Shown piece after piece: positions 23,834-38,200 of a stretch of DNA of 64,000 nucleotides; position 1 is the first letter of the stretch, and every line of letters starts with the position of its first letter. The notes under the pieces were generated by a model that did not search any database, had not been told where the DNA came from, and saw only the letters and a list, made by a program, of their open reading frames with translations. The position numbers and the translations under genes were made by a program. Location of the stretch: assembly GCA_029783825.1 (NCBI GenBank), contig JAREIK010000771.1, forward strand, positions 142,373 through 206,372. The letters run 5' to 3'. The stretch is from Sapria himalayana. Its lineage: Eukaryota; Streptophyta; Magnoliopsida; Malpighiales; Rafflesiaceae.

Positions 23834-24926
23834 CCTCAATAAACTCTAGAATGATTAGTAAAGCTCTAACCAAAATAATAGGAGCATTTACTTTATCTCC
23901 ATTATGTCTCATCATATTTGATGTTGAATCACTGGGCTATCAAAGGTAATTTGACTCATGTACACTAACAGATTAAACCAAAGTTGTACCCCTATGTGTT
24001 GAAATAGCTAATTGTAGAGTATGCTATTTATATTGATTATTGTAATTTCTTCTAAAATATATCTCATGCACACACTCAACAATTTTTTTAAAACATAGTT
24101 CACCTCTAAAAAAATAACCACCTTGTAGCCTATTAGAACAAACTAGCCCTTGGGCAGTTTGAGCAGGGTAAGAAGTATTGGCTCTCTTTCAATCAAGAAT
24201 CAAAAAATTTATTTTATTGGCAAGTCTAAGCCCTTTTTTTATATCCTCAAGGATATGAAAAGTAGCATTTCTTTCTTTTTATATTAAATGAGTTATGTAT
24301 GCAAGCTCACAATACCCAAAAAGGTGTAAATGAATCATATTGAAATGTATAAAAGGTTTTAATCATTGCTCAAAATATTAGTCTTGCATATTGAAACTTG
24401 AGTTCACAGATCAAAGGAAAATGTTATAGTGATATTTCCTATCCCATGAATTTTAGCTATAGAAAGTTATAAAGAGTAGTACTCGAGCTTTAACTATTTG
24501 TAGGTTCATGACATTTGTTCTTTAGGAATGTCCAAAGTTACAATCATTCCTAGTGCAATGACTTTGCAATATAAAGATAAAATGCACAAGCTATGGTCAT
24601 ATCCAATATATTGACCCAGTATTATAGTGATTAAATATGTATTCATGATCATTCTTAGTGCCATAACAATATGTCCAACAGAGAGACACAAGTTATGGCA
24701 TATTCTCATCGATATGATTTTGTGTTCTAGAGACAAAATATACAGTCATGACCATTGCTAATGCTACAATAATCTAAAGCAAGAAAGTGACTGAATCCAT
24801 AACTCACCCCTTGAGTCATGACTTTGTGTTACATATACAAAAAGATAAATCTGTGACATTCCTAAAAGTTGTGAATTTCAATTTAAATTTAACACTTAGT
24901 CATTTGATTATAAAAGTGTAAAACAT

Positions 24927-25009
24927 GAGATTTAGGATTTAGAGTTTATGGATTAGGGTTATAGTTTATGGTTTAAGGTTTAGGATTTAATGTGTAGGGT
25001 TTATGGTTT
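24927..25009 (-). repeat. Degenerate telomere-like block in E2
   Basis: Plus strand reads as successive TTTAGGA, TTAGGGT, TTTAAGG, TTTAGGA and TAGGGTT steps, a decayed form of the plant telomere heptad TTTAGGG. The counterpart in E3 is at 50938-50996. Confidence 0.75.
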
Positions 25010-25327
25010 TTTTTGTTTTTTTTTTTTGGAAAATTCACACTTTATTTATCATTTAGGCACACAACTTACAATAGACTAAAAAGCTGACTAATTTAGGAGA
25101 GCCCACCAAATCCTATGCACCATAATGATTCTATGCATTAAATACATAAAAATATATAATGCCTAATAATTCCAAGCATACGAATACAACTAAAATCACC
25201 TGGCATTCCCATACTTCAGAGTTTCCATTGAGTCATTATGCGCATTGCGTCCTTTCCATTCGGATTTTTCCAAGCCTTTTGGAGGAACCTGAATGATGGA
25301 CCATATTAAAACTATGCAAATATAAGA

Positions 25328-25531
25328 TTGTGCATGTATGTGACATGCAGCATCAAGCGTTTCCCTATGTCATTACTATGCAATGGAATACATGTAAAAT
25401 TGAATACCCATAAATACACAAGTCCATATCTATGGCACTTTGTAAATTCATTCTCACCTTTGAATTCCACATTCTTTTGCTCCCATGATCCTCAAAAGAG
25501 TATCTATTGGGTTAGAATGCTTCCTGCTTGA
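25328..25531 (+). other. Open frame in E2 upstream of the conserved frame
   Basis: A 67-codon frame with a counterpart within the minus-strand frame 50342-50707 of E3; both include SLLCNGIHVKLNT and DPQKSIYWVRMLP. In E2 it ends soon after WVRMLPA where E3 reads on. I do not recognise it. It lies on the strand opposite the transcript-like 3' end, so it may be an antisense by-product. Confidence 0.35.
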
Positions 25532-25904
25532 GCTCCAAGAAGTGGCTGTATGTTGCACCGACAAAATATCAAAAAATATGCATGCATCTGTGTGCATGTG
25601 TGATGAGGTCCATCTCATAGTCTAATTATCTATGCGTACAACCAAGTTAGAATACAAGTAAAATTACAAAATGCTATAAAGATGGGTCTTTTGCTCCCGA
25701 GAGTGTAGCATCGCCTAATGTGTATTTACAAAATGCATTAGTGGGCCCCACTTAGAGATACTCCTGGGTCCAGTTGCCCTCATTGCATGCTACATAGAGA
25801 ACAGACAAGATTGTGTGTGTGAGTATGTCATGATCCGTCTCTACAAGTACATGGTGCATACAAAGTCCAAAATACAAATAAGACTACAAACATAAACTAC
25901 AAGT

Positions 25905-26219
25905 TTGAATCTTTCGCTCCCGTGTGGCTGGTCTGGACTCCATTGCTTACTGGCCCTGCTTGGTGATGCTTCGGATTTTGCCGGCTCTCCAATTAATCAT
26001 GGATTATGCGCTACTCATGTTGGGCGACGGTTGGGTGGCCCTCTATGCTGCCTAATAGGGCTAGTAGGACCCACTCCTAGCTACTCATGGGGTTACTCCC
26101 GAAAATTTGCTCGGTCTCGTCAATTATCTGAATGTTATCATCCCGGCCTACTTGTGTGGCCCTCAACAAGCTGGTGGCCCATAGTTCTGGTTGCTTCTAG
26201 GACTTGTTGGCCCCTCTAA
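25905..26219 (+). CDS. Conserved 104-codon frame of element E (copy E2), unknown function
   Basis: Begins with MNLSLPCGWSGLHC and includes LLALLGDASDFAGSPINHG, RRLGGPLCCLIGLVGPTP and WPSTSWWPIVLVASRTC. E3 has the same frame with the same start, stop and length (49727-50041, minus strand) despite many substitutions, and E1 keeps the frame through its surviving part. The composition (Gly, Pro, Trp, Cys and Leu rich) differs sharply from satellite frames. No signal peptide or known domain is evident; the central LLALLGD and CCLIGLV stretches are hydrophobic but short. I do not recognise a family. Conservation could reflect a real small protein of the parent element or only a G/C-rich segment that happens to lack stops in this frame. 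Confidence 0.35.
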   Translation: MNLSLPCGWSGLHCLLALLGDASDFAGSPINHGLCATHVGRRLGGPLCCLIGLVGPTPSYSWGYSRKFARSRQLSECYHPGLLVWPSTSWWPIVLVASRTCWPL

Positions 26220-26299
26220 ATGCTACGCCAAAATGGAAAAGAATATCTACACGTGTGTACTGTGGTCCGTCGCTATGTGTGTGTGGTGCAGTAGTATCA

Positions 26300-29200
26300 G
26301 GGTTTAGGAGTTTAGTAATTTACGTATTTAGGTATTTTGTGGTTTATCGGTTTTATTTAAATAATTAAATAACAAAAAAATTATGTTTATGTTTTTTTCT
26401 AATTTTCAAGGTTATACCCATTGAAAATATTATAATTTTTAAATTTTTTCAAATGTTAATACAATATTTAATTATAATAATCATAAAAATTAAATATCAT
26501 GTAAATTCAATATAAATAATTTTATTGATCGATATTATAATACTGATCATAAAATATATTAATAAACTATTATTAATAAGATAGATATTAATTAAAATAT
26601 ATTTGCAAAACCTAAAACGATTCAAAATCAAAGTAAAAAATATTACTAAATAATAATTTTTTATTATTAAAAATTTGATTCTTTTTATAAGCTTATAACT
26701 TTTTTTGATGAAGATAAATTATTTAAATTATATCTCTCATTCATAATTTTATTTTACAATTAATATTTCTATAAAAATAAACTAATAAATGATTAAAATG
26801 AATACTAAAATTATAAAGAATACAAATAAAAATGGGATTTATGATTAATTATTTAGGATATATCGGTTTAATGGTTTAAGTATTTAAAAGTTTAGGAGTT
26901 TAGTGATTTTAGTGTTTAGGCACATAGTAGTTTATATGTTTTATTTAAATAATAAAATAACAACAAAATTATTTTTCAAATTTTTTTTCAATTTTGAAGG
27001 TTATAACCTTTATAAATATAATAATTTTAAAATTTATTCAAATGTGAATACAATATTTAGTTATAATAAATTTAATAATTATATATCATGTAAATTAAAA
27101 ATAAACAATTTTATTGATAGCTATTAATAAACTAAATATAAATATAAATATAAATATAATAATGATGAAAAAATAAATTAATAAACTATTATTTATTGAT
27201 AGATATTTATATTTAATTTATAAATACTTAAACCTTTAAAGATGGTTTAAATGTTTAAGTAATGAATGGTTTTGAGGCTTTGGGGTTTAGGAGTTTAATG
27301 ATTTAAGCGTTTAGGCATTTAGTAGTTTATAGGTTTTATATAAACAATAAAATAACAAAAAATTTATTTTTGTGATTTTATCTCATTTTCAAAGATGATA
27401 ACCCTTAAAAATAAAATAATTTTTGATTTATTTTCAAATATAAATATAATATTTAGTTATAATAATCTTAATAATTATATAATATTTAAATTCAATATAA
27501 ACAATTTTATTGATAAAAATTCTAATAATGATCAAAAAGTAAATTAATAAATATTATTAATAAGATAGATATCAATTAAAATATAATTACAAAACCTAAA
27601 ATGATTCAGAAACAAGGCAAAATATATTACTATATAATAATTTTTTGTTTTGAAAATTTTTTTCTTGTAAAAAGTTTATCTATAATTTTTTGATGAAAAA
27701 TAATTTATATAAATTATTTTTGTCTAGCATAATTTATTTTGTAATTAATATTTATATATATATATAAAAAATAAATATTTAAAATGAATATTTAAAATTA
27801 TAATGAAAAAAATTATATTTATTATTTATTATTTAGGGATACTGTTTTAATTTAAATTAGACATGTCTCACTAATAATTTATTTTATAATTAATATTTCT
27901 ATAAAAATAAACTGATAAATAATTTAAATAAAAATTTATAATTATACTGAATAAAAATTAAAATGATTTATTAATTATTATTAATATTTACCAGTTTAAT
28001 GGTTTAAGTATTTAGAGGTTTTGTCATTTAGGAGTTTAGCAATTTATGTCTTTAGGCATTTAGTGATTTATAGGTTTTATTTAAACAATGAAATAACAAA
28101 AAAATATTTTTGTTATTTTTTCACATTTTCAAAGTTTATAACCTTTGAAAATGTAATAAATTTAAATTTCTTAAAAAATGTGAATTCAATATTTAGTAAT
28201 AATAATCATTATAATTATATATAATATAAACTAAATATAAACAATTTTATTGATAGATATGATAGCAATTATCAAAAAGTAAATTAATTTGCTATTATTA
28301 ATATGATAGATATAAATTAAAATATAATTAAAAAACCTTAAATGATTCAAAAACAATGTAAAATTAATTACTAAATAATAATTTTTGTTTTTTAGTTTTT
28401 GCTTATTTTTATAAGCTTATATATTTTTTTGATGAAAAAGAAATTATTTAAATTATATTTGTATCACTAATAATTTATTTTGTAATTAATATTTCAATAT
28501 ATTATTTAAATTATATTTAAGGTTTACAAGTTTAAAGATTGAAGTATTTAGGGGATTCGGGGTTTAGGAGTTTAGAGATTTATGTGTTTAGGCATTTAAT
28601 GGTTAATAAGTTTTATTTAAACAATGATATAACAAAAAATTGATTTGTGTTATTTTTTATCATTTTTGATGGTTATAACCTTTGAAAATATAACAATTTT
28701 TAATTTTTTTTTAATATGTGAATACTATATTTAGTTATGATAATCATAATAATTATATATCATGAAAATTCAATATAAACAATTTATTTGATAGATATTA
28801 TAATGATCAAAAAATAAATTAATAAACTATTATTAATAAGAAAGATTTTATTTAAAATATATTTGCAAAACATAAATTTATTCAATATCAAATTAAAATA
28901 TATTACTAAATAATAATTTTTTGGATGTTTTGCTTCTTTTTATAAGTTTATATTTTTTTTATTAAAAGTAAATTATTTAAATTCTATTTGTCTTCTTCAA
29001 TTTATTTTTAATTTATAATTCTTTAAAAATAAACTAATAAATAATTAAAATAAAAATTTAAAACTATACTGAATACAGATAAAATAGAGATTTATTATTT
29101 ATTATTAAGGATATACTAGTTTAATGGTTTGAGTATTTATTTGATTTGGGGTCTAGTGATTTAAGTGTTTAGGACTTTAGTGGTTTATAAGTTTTATTTA

Positions 29201-32200
29201 AACAATAAAATAACAAAAAAAAATTTCATAATTTTTTGTCATTTTCATAGGTTATAACCTTTGTAAATATAATAATATTTAAAATTTTTTGAAATGTGAA
29301 TACAATATTAGTTATAATAATATTAATAATTATATATCATATAAATTCAATATAAATAATTTTATTAATAGATATTATAATAATGATCAAAAATTAAATT
29401 AATAAACTATTAATAATAAGATAGATATTAATTAAAAATTATTTAGAAAACCCAAATTGATTCAAAATTAAAGTAAAATATATTACTTAAGAATAATTTT
29501 TAATTTTTGAATTTTTACTTATTATATAAGCGTAAATACTTTTATTGATTAAAAAAAATTATTTAAATTATATTTCTCGCACTCATTATTTATTTTGTAA
29601 TAAATATTTCTATAAAAATAAACTAATAAATAATTAAAATAAATATTTAAAATTATAATAAATAGAAATAATGATTAGATTTATTAATTATCAAGTAGTA
29701 TATAGCAGTTTAATGGTTTATTTATTTAGGCATTACGTAGTTTAGTAGTTTACTGATTTAACTATGTATGTATTTAGTGGGTATAGGTTTTATTTAAAAA
29801 ATAAATAAACAAAAAATGTATTTTTATTATTTTTTGATATTTTCAAATGTTATAACCTTTGAAAATATAATAATTTTTAAATTATTTTCAAAAGTGAATT
29901 TAATATTTAGTTATAATAATCATTATATTTATATTTCATATAAATTCAATATAAATAATTTTATTGATAAATATTCTAATAATGATCAAAAAATAAATTA
30001 ATAATCTATTATTAATAAGATAGATATCAATTAAAATATAATTACAAAACCTAAAATGATTCAGAAGGAAAGCAATATATATTACTATATAATAAATTTT
30101 TGCTTTAAAATTTTTTCTTCTTTTTAAAATTTATCTATATTTTTTGATGAAAAATTATTTATATAAATTATATTTTTCTAACACATAATTTATATTGTAA
30201 TTAATATTTAATAAAAATAAACTAATAAATAATTTAAATGAATATTTTAAATTAAAATGAAAAAAATAATATTGAGATTTATTCTTTATTATTTAGGGTA
30301 TACCAGTTTAAAAGGATTATCTATTTAGGGCTTTCCAGATTTCGGAGTTATAGACTTATGTGTTTAGGCATTTAGTAGTTTATATGATTTATTTAAATAG
30401 TGAAATAACAAAAAAATTATTTTTGATATTTTCTCACATTTTCAATGTTATAATCTTTGAAAATATAATAATTTTAAATTATTATAAAAATGTGAATACA
30501 ATATTTAGTAATAAGAATCATTATAATTATATATAATATAAACTAAATATAAAAAATTTTATTGATAGATATGATATCAATTATCAAAAAATAAATTAAT
30601 ATGCTATTATTAATATGATAGATATAAAATAAAATATAATTACAAAACCTAAAATTATTCAAAATCAAAGTAAAATTTATTACCAAATAATAATTTTTGT
30701 TTTTTTGTTTTTGCTTCTTTTTATAAGCTTATATTTTTTTTCAATGAAAAATAAATTATTTAAATTATATTTAAAGTTTACGAGTTTAAAGTTTTAAGTA
30801 TTTCGGGGCTTTTGTGTTTAGGAGTTTATAGATTTAAGTGTTTAGGCATTTCGTGGTCTATAAGTTTTAATTAAACAAAGATATAACACAAAATTTATTT
30901 TTATTTTTTTTTTCTAATTTTTCAAGGTTATAACCTTTGAAAATAAAAAAATTTCTAAATTTTTTTCAAATTAAATATAATATTTAGTTATAATAATCTT
31001 AATAAATATAAGGCATTTAAATTCAATATAAATAATCACATTGCTAGATATTATAATAATGATCAATAAATAAATTAATAAACTATTATTAATAAGACAA
31101 ATATTATTTAAAATATATTTGCAAAATCTAAATTTATTCAAAATCAAAGTATATATTACTAAATTATAATTTTTTTAATATTTTTCTTTTTTATAAGTTT
31201 ATATTTTTGTTATTAAAAATAAATTATTTAAATTATATTTGTCTACCTCATTAATTATTTTGTAATTTATAATTCTATAAAAATAAACTAATAAATAAGT
31301 AAAATAAATATTTAAAATTATAATGAATGCAAATAAATTGAGATTTATTATTTATTATTCAGGATATACAGGTTTAATGGTTTAAGTATTTAAGTGTTAT
31401 GGGGTTTAGTCATTTAAGTGTTTATGCCTTAAGTGATTTTATCTAATTTTCGAAGGTTATAACCTTTAAAAATATAATAATTTTTAATTTTTTTTTTAAA
31501 ATGCGAATATAATATTTAGTTATAATAATCTTGATAATTATATATAATGTAAAATCAATATAAATAATTTTATTAATAGATATTATAATAATGATCAATA
31601 AATAAATTAATAAACTATTATTAAATAGAATGATATAAATTAAAATATAATTGCAAAATCTAAAATTATTCACAATTAAATTAAAATAAATTACTAAATA
31701 ATAATATTTTGTTTTAAAAATTTTGACTCTATTTATGATCTTATATTTTTTTGATCAAAAACAAATTATTTATATTATATCTGTCTCACTAATAATTTAT
31801 TTTGTAATTAATATTTCTATAAAAATAAACTGATAAATAATAAAAATGAATATTTAAAATTATAATGAATACTAATAAAAATGAGATTTATTATTTAGAG
31901 TATACTAATTTAAAGACTTGTGTATTTATGTGCTTCGGGGTTTAGGAGTTTAGTCATTAAGAATTTAGGTATTTTGTGGTTTATAGATTTTATTTAAAAA
32001 TTCTAATAACAAAAAATATATTATTTTATTTTTTCTTATTTTAAAAACTTATAACCTTTGAAAACTTAATAATTTCTAAATTTTTTAAAATATTAAAATA
32101 TTATTTTGTTATAATAATCTAAATAATTATATATTATGTAAATTCAATATAAATAATTATTTTATAGATATTATGATGATGATAATAAAATAAATTATAA

Positions 32201-35200
32201 ACTATTATTAATAAGATAGATATTAAATAAAATTTATTTGCAAAACCTAAAATGATTCAAAATCAAAGTAAAATATATTAATAAGGTAGTTATTAAATAA
32301 AACTATTATTAATAAGATAAAATATACATGTTCAAAAGATTATATATTTAGGAGTTTTGGGATTTAAGAATTTAGTGATTTAAGTGTTAAGCATTTAGTA
32401 ATTTATAGGTTTTATTTAAAAAATAAAATAACAAAAATTTTTTTTTTGTTATTTGTTCTCATTTTTGAAGGATATAACCTTGGAAACACTAACAATTTTT
32501 AAATTTTTTTTAAATGTTAATACTATATTTAGTTATTATAATCTTAATAATTATATATCATGTAAATACAATATAAATAATTATATTGATATATATTATA
32601 ATAATGATCATATAAAAGATTAATAAAAAATTATTAATATGATAAATATTGTTTAAAATATATTTACAAAACATAAAATGATTCAAAGTCAAAGTGAAAT
32701 ATTTTACTAAATATTAATTTTAATTTTTTAAATTTTTGTATCCATTTATAAGCTTATATAATTTTTGATGAAAAATAAATTATTTAAATTATATTTGTCT
32801 AACCATTAATTGATTTTTTAATTTATATTTCTATAAAAATAAACTAATAAATAATTAAAATGTGTATATAAAATTATAATGAACACTAATAAAAATGAGA
32901 TTTATGATTAATTATTTAGGGTATACCTATTTAATGGTTTATGTTTATTGTGGTTTTGGGGTTAATGAGTATATTGATTTATATGTTTACACATTTAGGT
33001 GTTTATAGGTTTTATTCAATCAATGAAATAACAAAAAATTTATTTTTATGAATTTTCGTGATTTTCAAAGGTTATAACCTTTGAAAATATAATAATTTTT
33101 GAAAAGTTCTAAAATATGAATACAATACTTAGTTATAATAATCTTAATAATTATATTTGATGTAAATTCAATATAAAAAATTTTATTAATATATATTATT
33201 TTGATGATCAAAAAATAAATTAATAAACTATTATTAATAATATAGATATTAATTAAAATATATTTGCAGAATCCAAAATAATTCAAAATCAAAGTAAATT
33301 ATATTACTAAGTAAAATTTTAAAATTTTGAAATTTTGTTTATTTTGATAAGCTTATATTTTTTTTCATAAAAAATTATTTATTTAAATTATATATATCTC
33401 ACTCATTATTTATTTTGTAATTAATATTTTATAAAATTAAACTAAAAAATAATTAAAATGTATATTTAAAATTATAATGAATACAAATAAAAATGAGATT
33501 TATTATTTATTATTTATTATTTAGGTTATATAGGTTTAATGGTTTAAGTATTTAGGAGGTTTTGGGGTTTAGAAGTCTAGAGATTTAAATGTTTGGCATT
33601 TAGTGGTTTATAAGTTTTATTTAAATAATAAAATAATAAAAAATTATTTTTGTGATTTTTTATCATTTTTTAAGGTTTAAACCTTTAAAAATATAATAAT
33701 TTTTAAATTGTTTTCAAATGTAAATATAATATTTAGTTATAATAACTTAATAATTATAAGACATTTTAATTGAATATAAGTAATTTTATTGTTAGATATT
33801 ATAAAATTGATCAAATAATAAATTAATAAACTATTCTTAATAAGATTGATAAAAATTAAAATATAATTGCAAAACATATATATAATGATTCAGAATCAAA
33901 GTAAAATATATTACTAAAAAATAATTTTTTGTTTTTAAATTTGTACTTCTTTTTATATGCTTATATTTTTTTTTGATTAAAAATAAATTATTAAAATTAT
34001 AGTTGTCTCGCTCATTATTTATCTTGTAATTAATATTTCTATAAAAAATAAATTAATAAATAATTAAAATGAATATTTAAAATTATAATGAATACAAATT
34101 AAATGAGATTTATGATTTATTATATGTGGCATACCGGTTTAATGGTTTGATTATTTAGGAGTTTTGTCGTTTAGGAGTTTATCAATTTATGTTTTTAGGT
34201 ATTTAGTGGTTTATAGGTTTTATTTATATAATAAAAATAAAAAAAAATTTTAGATTTTTTCTGATTTTCATAGGTTATAACCTTTAAAAATAAAATAATT
34301 TTTTAAGTTTTTTGAAATGTGAATACTATGTATAATAATATTAATCTTACTAATTTTATATCATTTAAATTCAATATAAACAATTTTAATGATGGATATT
34401 ATAATAATGATCAAAAATTAAATTAATAAACTATTAATAAAATTATAAATATTAATTAAAATATATTTACATAACACAAAATGATTCAAAATCAAATCAA
34501 AATATATTACTAAATAATAATATATAATTTTAAATTTGTCCTTCTTTTTATAAGCTTATATTTTTTTTTGATTAAAAATAAATTATTTAAATAATATTTC
34601 TCTTTCTCGAAATTTATTTTGTAATTAATTTTTCGAAAAAATTAAACTATAAATAAAAAAAATGAATATTTAAAATTATAATAAATAGAAATAAAAAAAA
34701 GATTTATTATTTATTAAGTAGTATATAGATGTTAAAATGTTTATGTATTTAGGGGTTTCAGGGATTATGAGCTTACTAATTTAAGTAAGTAAGCATTTAA
34801 TGGTCTATAGGTTTTATTTAAAAAATAAAACAACTAAAAATTTATTTTTATTATTTTTTCTCATTTTTTAAGATTATAACCTGTGAAAATATAATAATTT
34901 TTAAATTTTTTTCAAAAGTGAATATAATATCTTTTTATAATAATCATAATTATTATATCTCATATAAATTCAATATAAACAAATTTATTGATAGATATTC
35001 TAATATTTATCAAAAAATAAATTAAAAATCTATTATGAATAAGATTGATATTACTTAAAATATAATAACAAAACCTAAAATGTTTCAAAATCAAAGCAAA
35101 ATATATTACTAAATAATAATTATTTGTTTTTAAATTTTTATTCTTTTTATAAGCTTATCAATTTTTTGATGAAAAATAATTTTTATAAATTATATTTTTA

Positions 35201-38200
35201 AATCATAATTTATTTTATAATTAATACATATATAAAAATAAAAAAATAAAAAATCAAAATGAATTTTTTAAATTATAATGAAAACAAATAAAAATGAAAT
35301 TTAATAATTATTATTTAGGATATACCAATTTAATGGATTATCTATATAGAGGTATCGAAATTTTGTACTTTAGTGATTTAAATGCTTTGGCATTTAGTGG
35401 TGTATATGTTTTATTTAAACAATAGAATAACAAAGAAAAAGTATTTTTTTTATTTTTTCACATTTTCAAAGGTTATAACATTTGAATATATATTATTTTT
35501 AAAATTTTTTTCAAAAGTGAATACACTATTTAGTTATAATAATCATTATATTTATATATCATAAAAATTCAATATAAACATTTTTATTGATAAATATTCT
35601 AATAATGATGAAAAAATAACTTATAATCTATTATTAATAAGATAGATGTCAATTAAAATAGAATTACAAAACCTAAAATGATTCATATGCAAAGGAAAAT
35701 ATATTACTATATAATAATTTTTAGTTTTGAAATTTTTTTTTTAAAAGTTTAACTATAATTTTTTGATGAAAAATAATTTACATACATTATATTTGTGTAA
35801 CTCATAAATTAATTTGTTATTAATATTTATATATAAATAAACAAATAAATAATTAAAATGAATATTTAAAAATATAATTAAAAATAATGAGATTTATTAT
35901 TTATTATTTAGGGTATACCAGTCTAATTTAAATTAGATCTGTCTTACTAATAATTTATTTTGTAATTAATATTTCTATAAATATAAACTGAAAATTAATT
36001 AAAATAAAAATTTAAAATTATACTGAATAAAAATTAAAATGATATTTATGATTTATGATTAATATAAACTAGTTTATTGGTTTACGTATTCAAGGGTTTT
36101 ATCTTTTAGGAGTTTAGCGATTTAGGTTTTTAGGCATTTAATGGTTTATAAATTTTTTCTAATCAATAAAATAACAAAAAAAAATTGTAATTTTTTCTCA
36201 TTTTCATAGGGTATAACCTCTGAAAATATAATAATATTTAAAATTTTTTGAAATGTGAATACAATATTTAGTTATAATAATATTAGTAATTATATATGAT
36301 ATAAATTCAATATAAATAATTATATTGATAGATATTATAATAATGATCAAAAATTAAATTAATAAACTACTATTAAAAAGATAGATATTAATTAAAAAAT
36401 ATTTACAAAACCCAAATTGATTCAAAATTAAAGTAAAATATATAACTGGATAATAATTTTTAATTTTTAAATTTTTACTTCTTTTATAAGCGTATATTTT
36501 TTTTGATAAAAAATAAATTATTTAAATTATATTTGTCGCACTCATACTTTATTTTGTAATATATATTTCTATAAAAATAAACTAATAAATAATTAAAATG
36601 AATATTTAAAATTATAATAAATAGAAATAAAAATTAGATTTATTAATTATTTAGTAGTATATAGAAGTTTAATAGTTTATGTATTTAGGCATTACGGGGT
36701 TTAGGAGTTTACTGATTTAACTGTGTATGCATTTTGTGGTTTATAGTTTTTATTTAAAAAATAAAATAAAAATAATAATTTTTATTATTTTTTCATATTT
36801 TCAAAGGTTATTACCTTTGAAAATATAATAATTTTTAAATTTTTTTTAAAAAGTGAATAAATAATTATTTATAATAATCATAATAATTATATATCATATA
36901 AATTCAATATAAACAATTTTATTGATAAATATTCTAATAATTATCAAAAAAATAGATTAAAAATCTTTTATGAATAACATTGATATTACTTAAAATATAA
37001 TATCAAAACCTAAAATGATTCAGAAGCAAATCAAAATATATTACTTAATAATAATTATTTATTTTTATATTTTTATTCTTTTTATAAGCATATCTATTTT
37101 TTGATTAAAAATTATTTTAATGAATTATATTTTTAACTCAGAATTTATTTTATAATTAATATATATATATATAAATATAAAAAACTAAAGAATCAAAATA
37201 AATTTTTTAAATTATAATGAAAACAAATAAAAATGAGATTTTTTAATTATTATTTAAGGTATACAAGTTTAAAAAATTATATATATAGGGGTATCAAGAT
37301 TTTGTAGTTTAGTGATTTAAGTGTTTGGGCATTTAGTGGTTTATAGGTTTTATTTAAACAATGAAATAACAAAATTTTTTTATTTTTTATTTTTTCACAT
37401 GTTAAAAGGTTATAATCTTTGAAAATATAATAATTTTAAAATTTTTTTCAAAAGTGAATATAATATTTAGTTATAATAATTATTAAATATATATATCATA
37501 TAAATTCTATATAAACATTTTTATTGATAAATATTATAAAAATTATAAAAAAATAATTTAATAATATATTATTAATAATTTAGATATCAATTAAAATATA
37601 ATTACAAAACCCAAAATGATTCAGAAACAAAGCAAAATATATTACTATATAATAATTTTTTGTTTTTAGTTTTTTTCTTCTTTTAATTAGTTTATCTATA
37701 TTTTTTTGTTGAGAAATAATTTATATAAATTATATTTGTATAACTTACCCTTTATTATGTAATTAATATTTATATAAAAATAAACAAAAAAATAATTAAA
37801 ATGAATATTTAAAAAAATAATAAAAAAAAATGAGATTTATTTATTATTTAGAGTATACCGGTTTAATTTATAATATATCTGTCTCTCTAATAAATTTTTT
37901 TGTAAATAATATTTCTATAAAAATAAACTAATAAATAATTAAAATAAAAATTTAAAATTATACTTAATAAAAAATAAATTGAGATTTATGATTTATTATT
38001 AATGGATGCCAATTTAATGGTTTAAGTATTTGAAGGTTTTTTTTTGTTTAGGAGTTTAGCAATTTATGTTTTTAGGCATTTAGTAGTTTATAGGTTTTAT
38101 TTAAATAATGAAATAACAAAAAAATTATTTTTGATATTTTTTCAAATTTTCAAAGCTTATACCATTTGAAAATATAATAATTTTAATATTTTTTAAAAAT

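Larger units (their letters stand above)
23834..26299 (-). other. Element E, copy E2, full length, inverted
   Basis: About 2.47 kb matching the reverse complement of E3 (49647-52080) from end to end, with the same satellite junctions on both sides. Reading in E orientation (26299 towards 23834) it holds: an ACCACACACAC start, the conserved antisense frame (25905-26219 plus strand), a transcript-like 3' end with an A-rich tract (T-rich on this strand at 25011-25030), a telomere-like block (24927-25009), and a region of about 100-bp degenerate repeats (24480-24800). No LTRs, terminal inverted repeats or enzymes could be recognised. It may be a dead composite of a retro-transcript and other repeats. 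Confidence 0.82.

Noticed and set aside
24506..24736. Open frames in the distal part of element E (also 51172-51369 and 51719-51904)
   Set aside because: They run through degenerate 100-bp repeats or differ between E2 and E3; no protein feature supports them.
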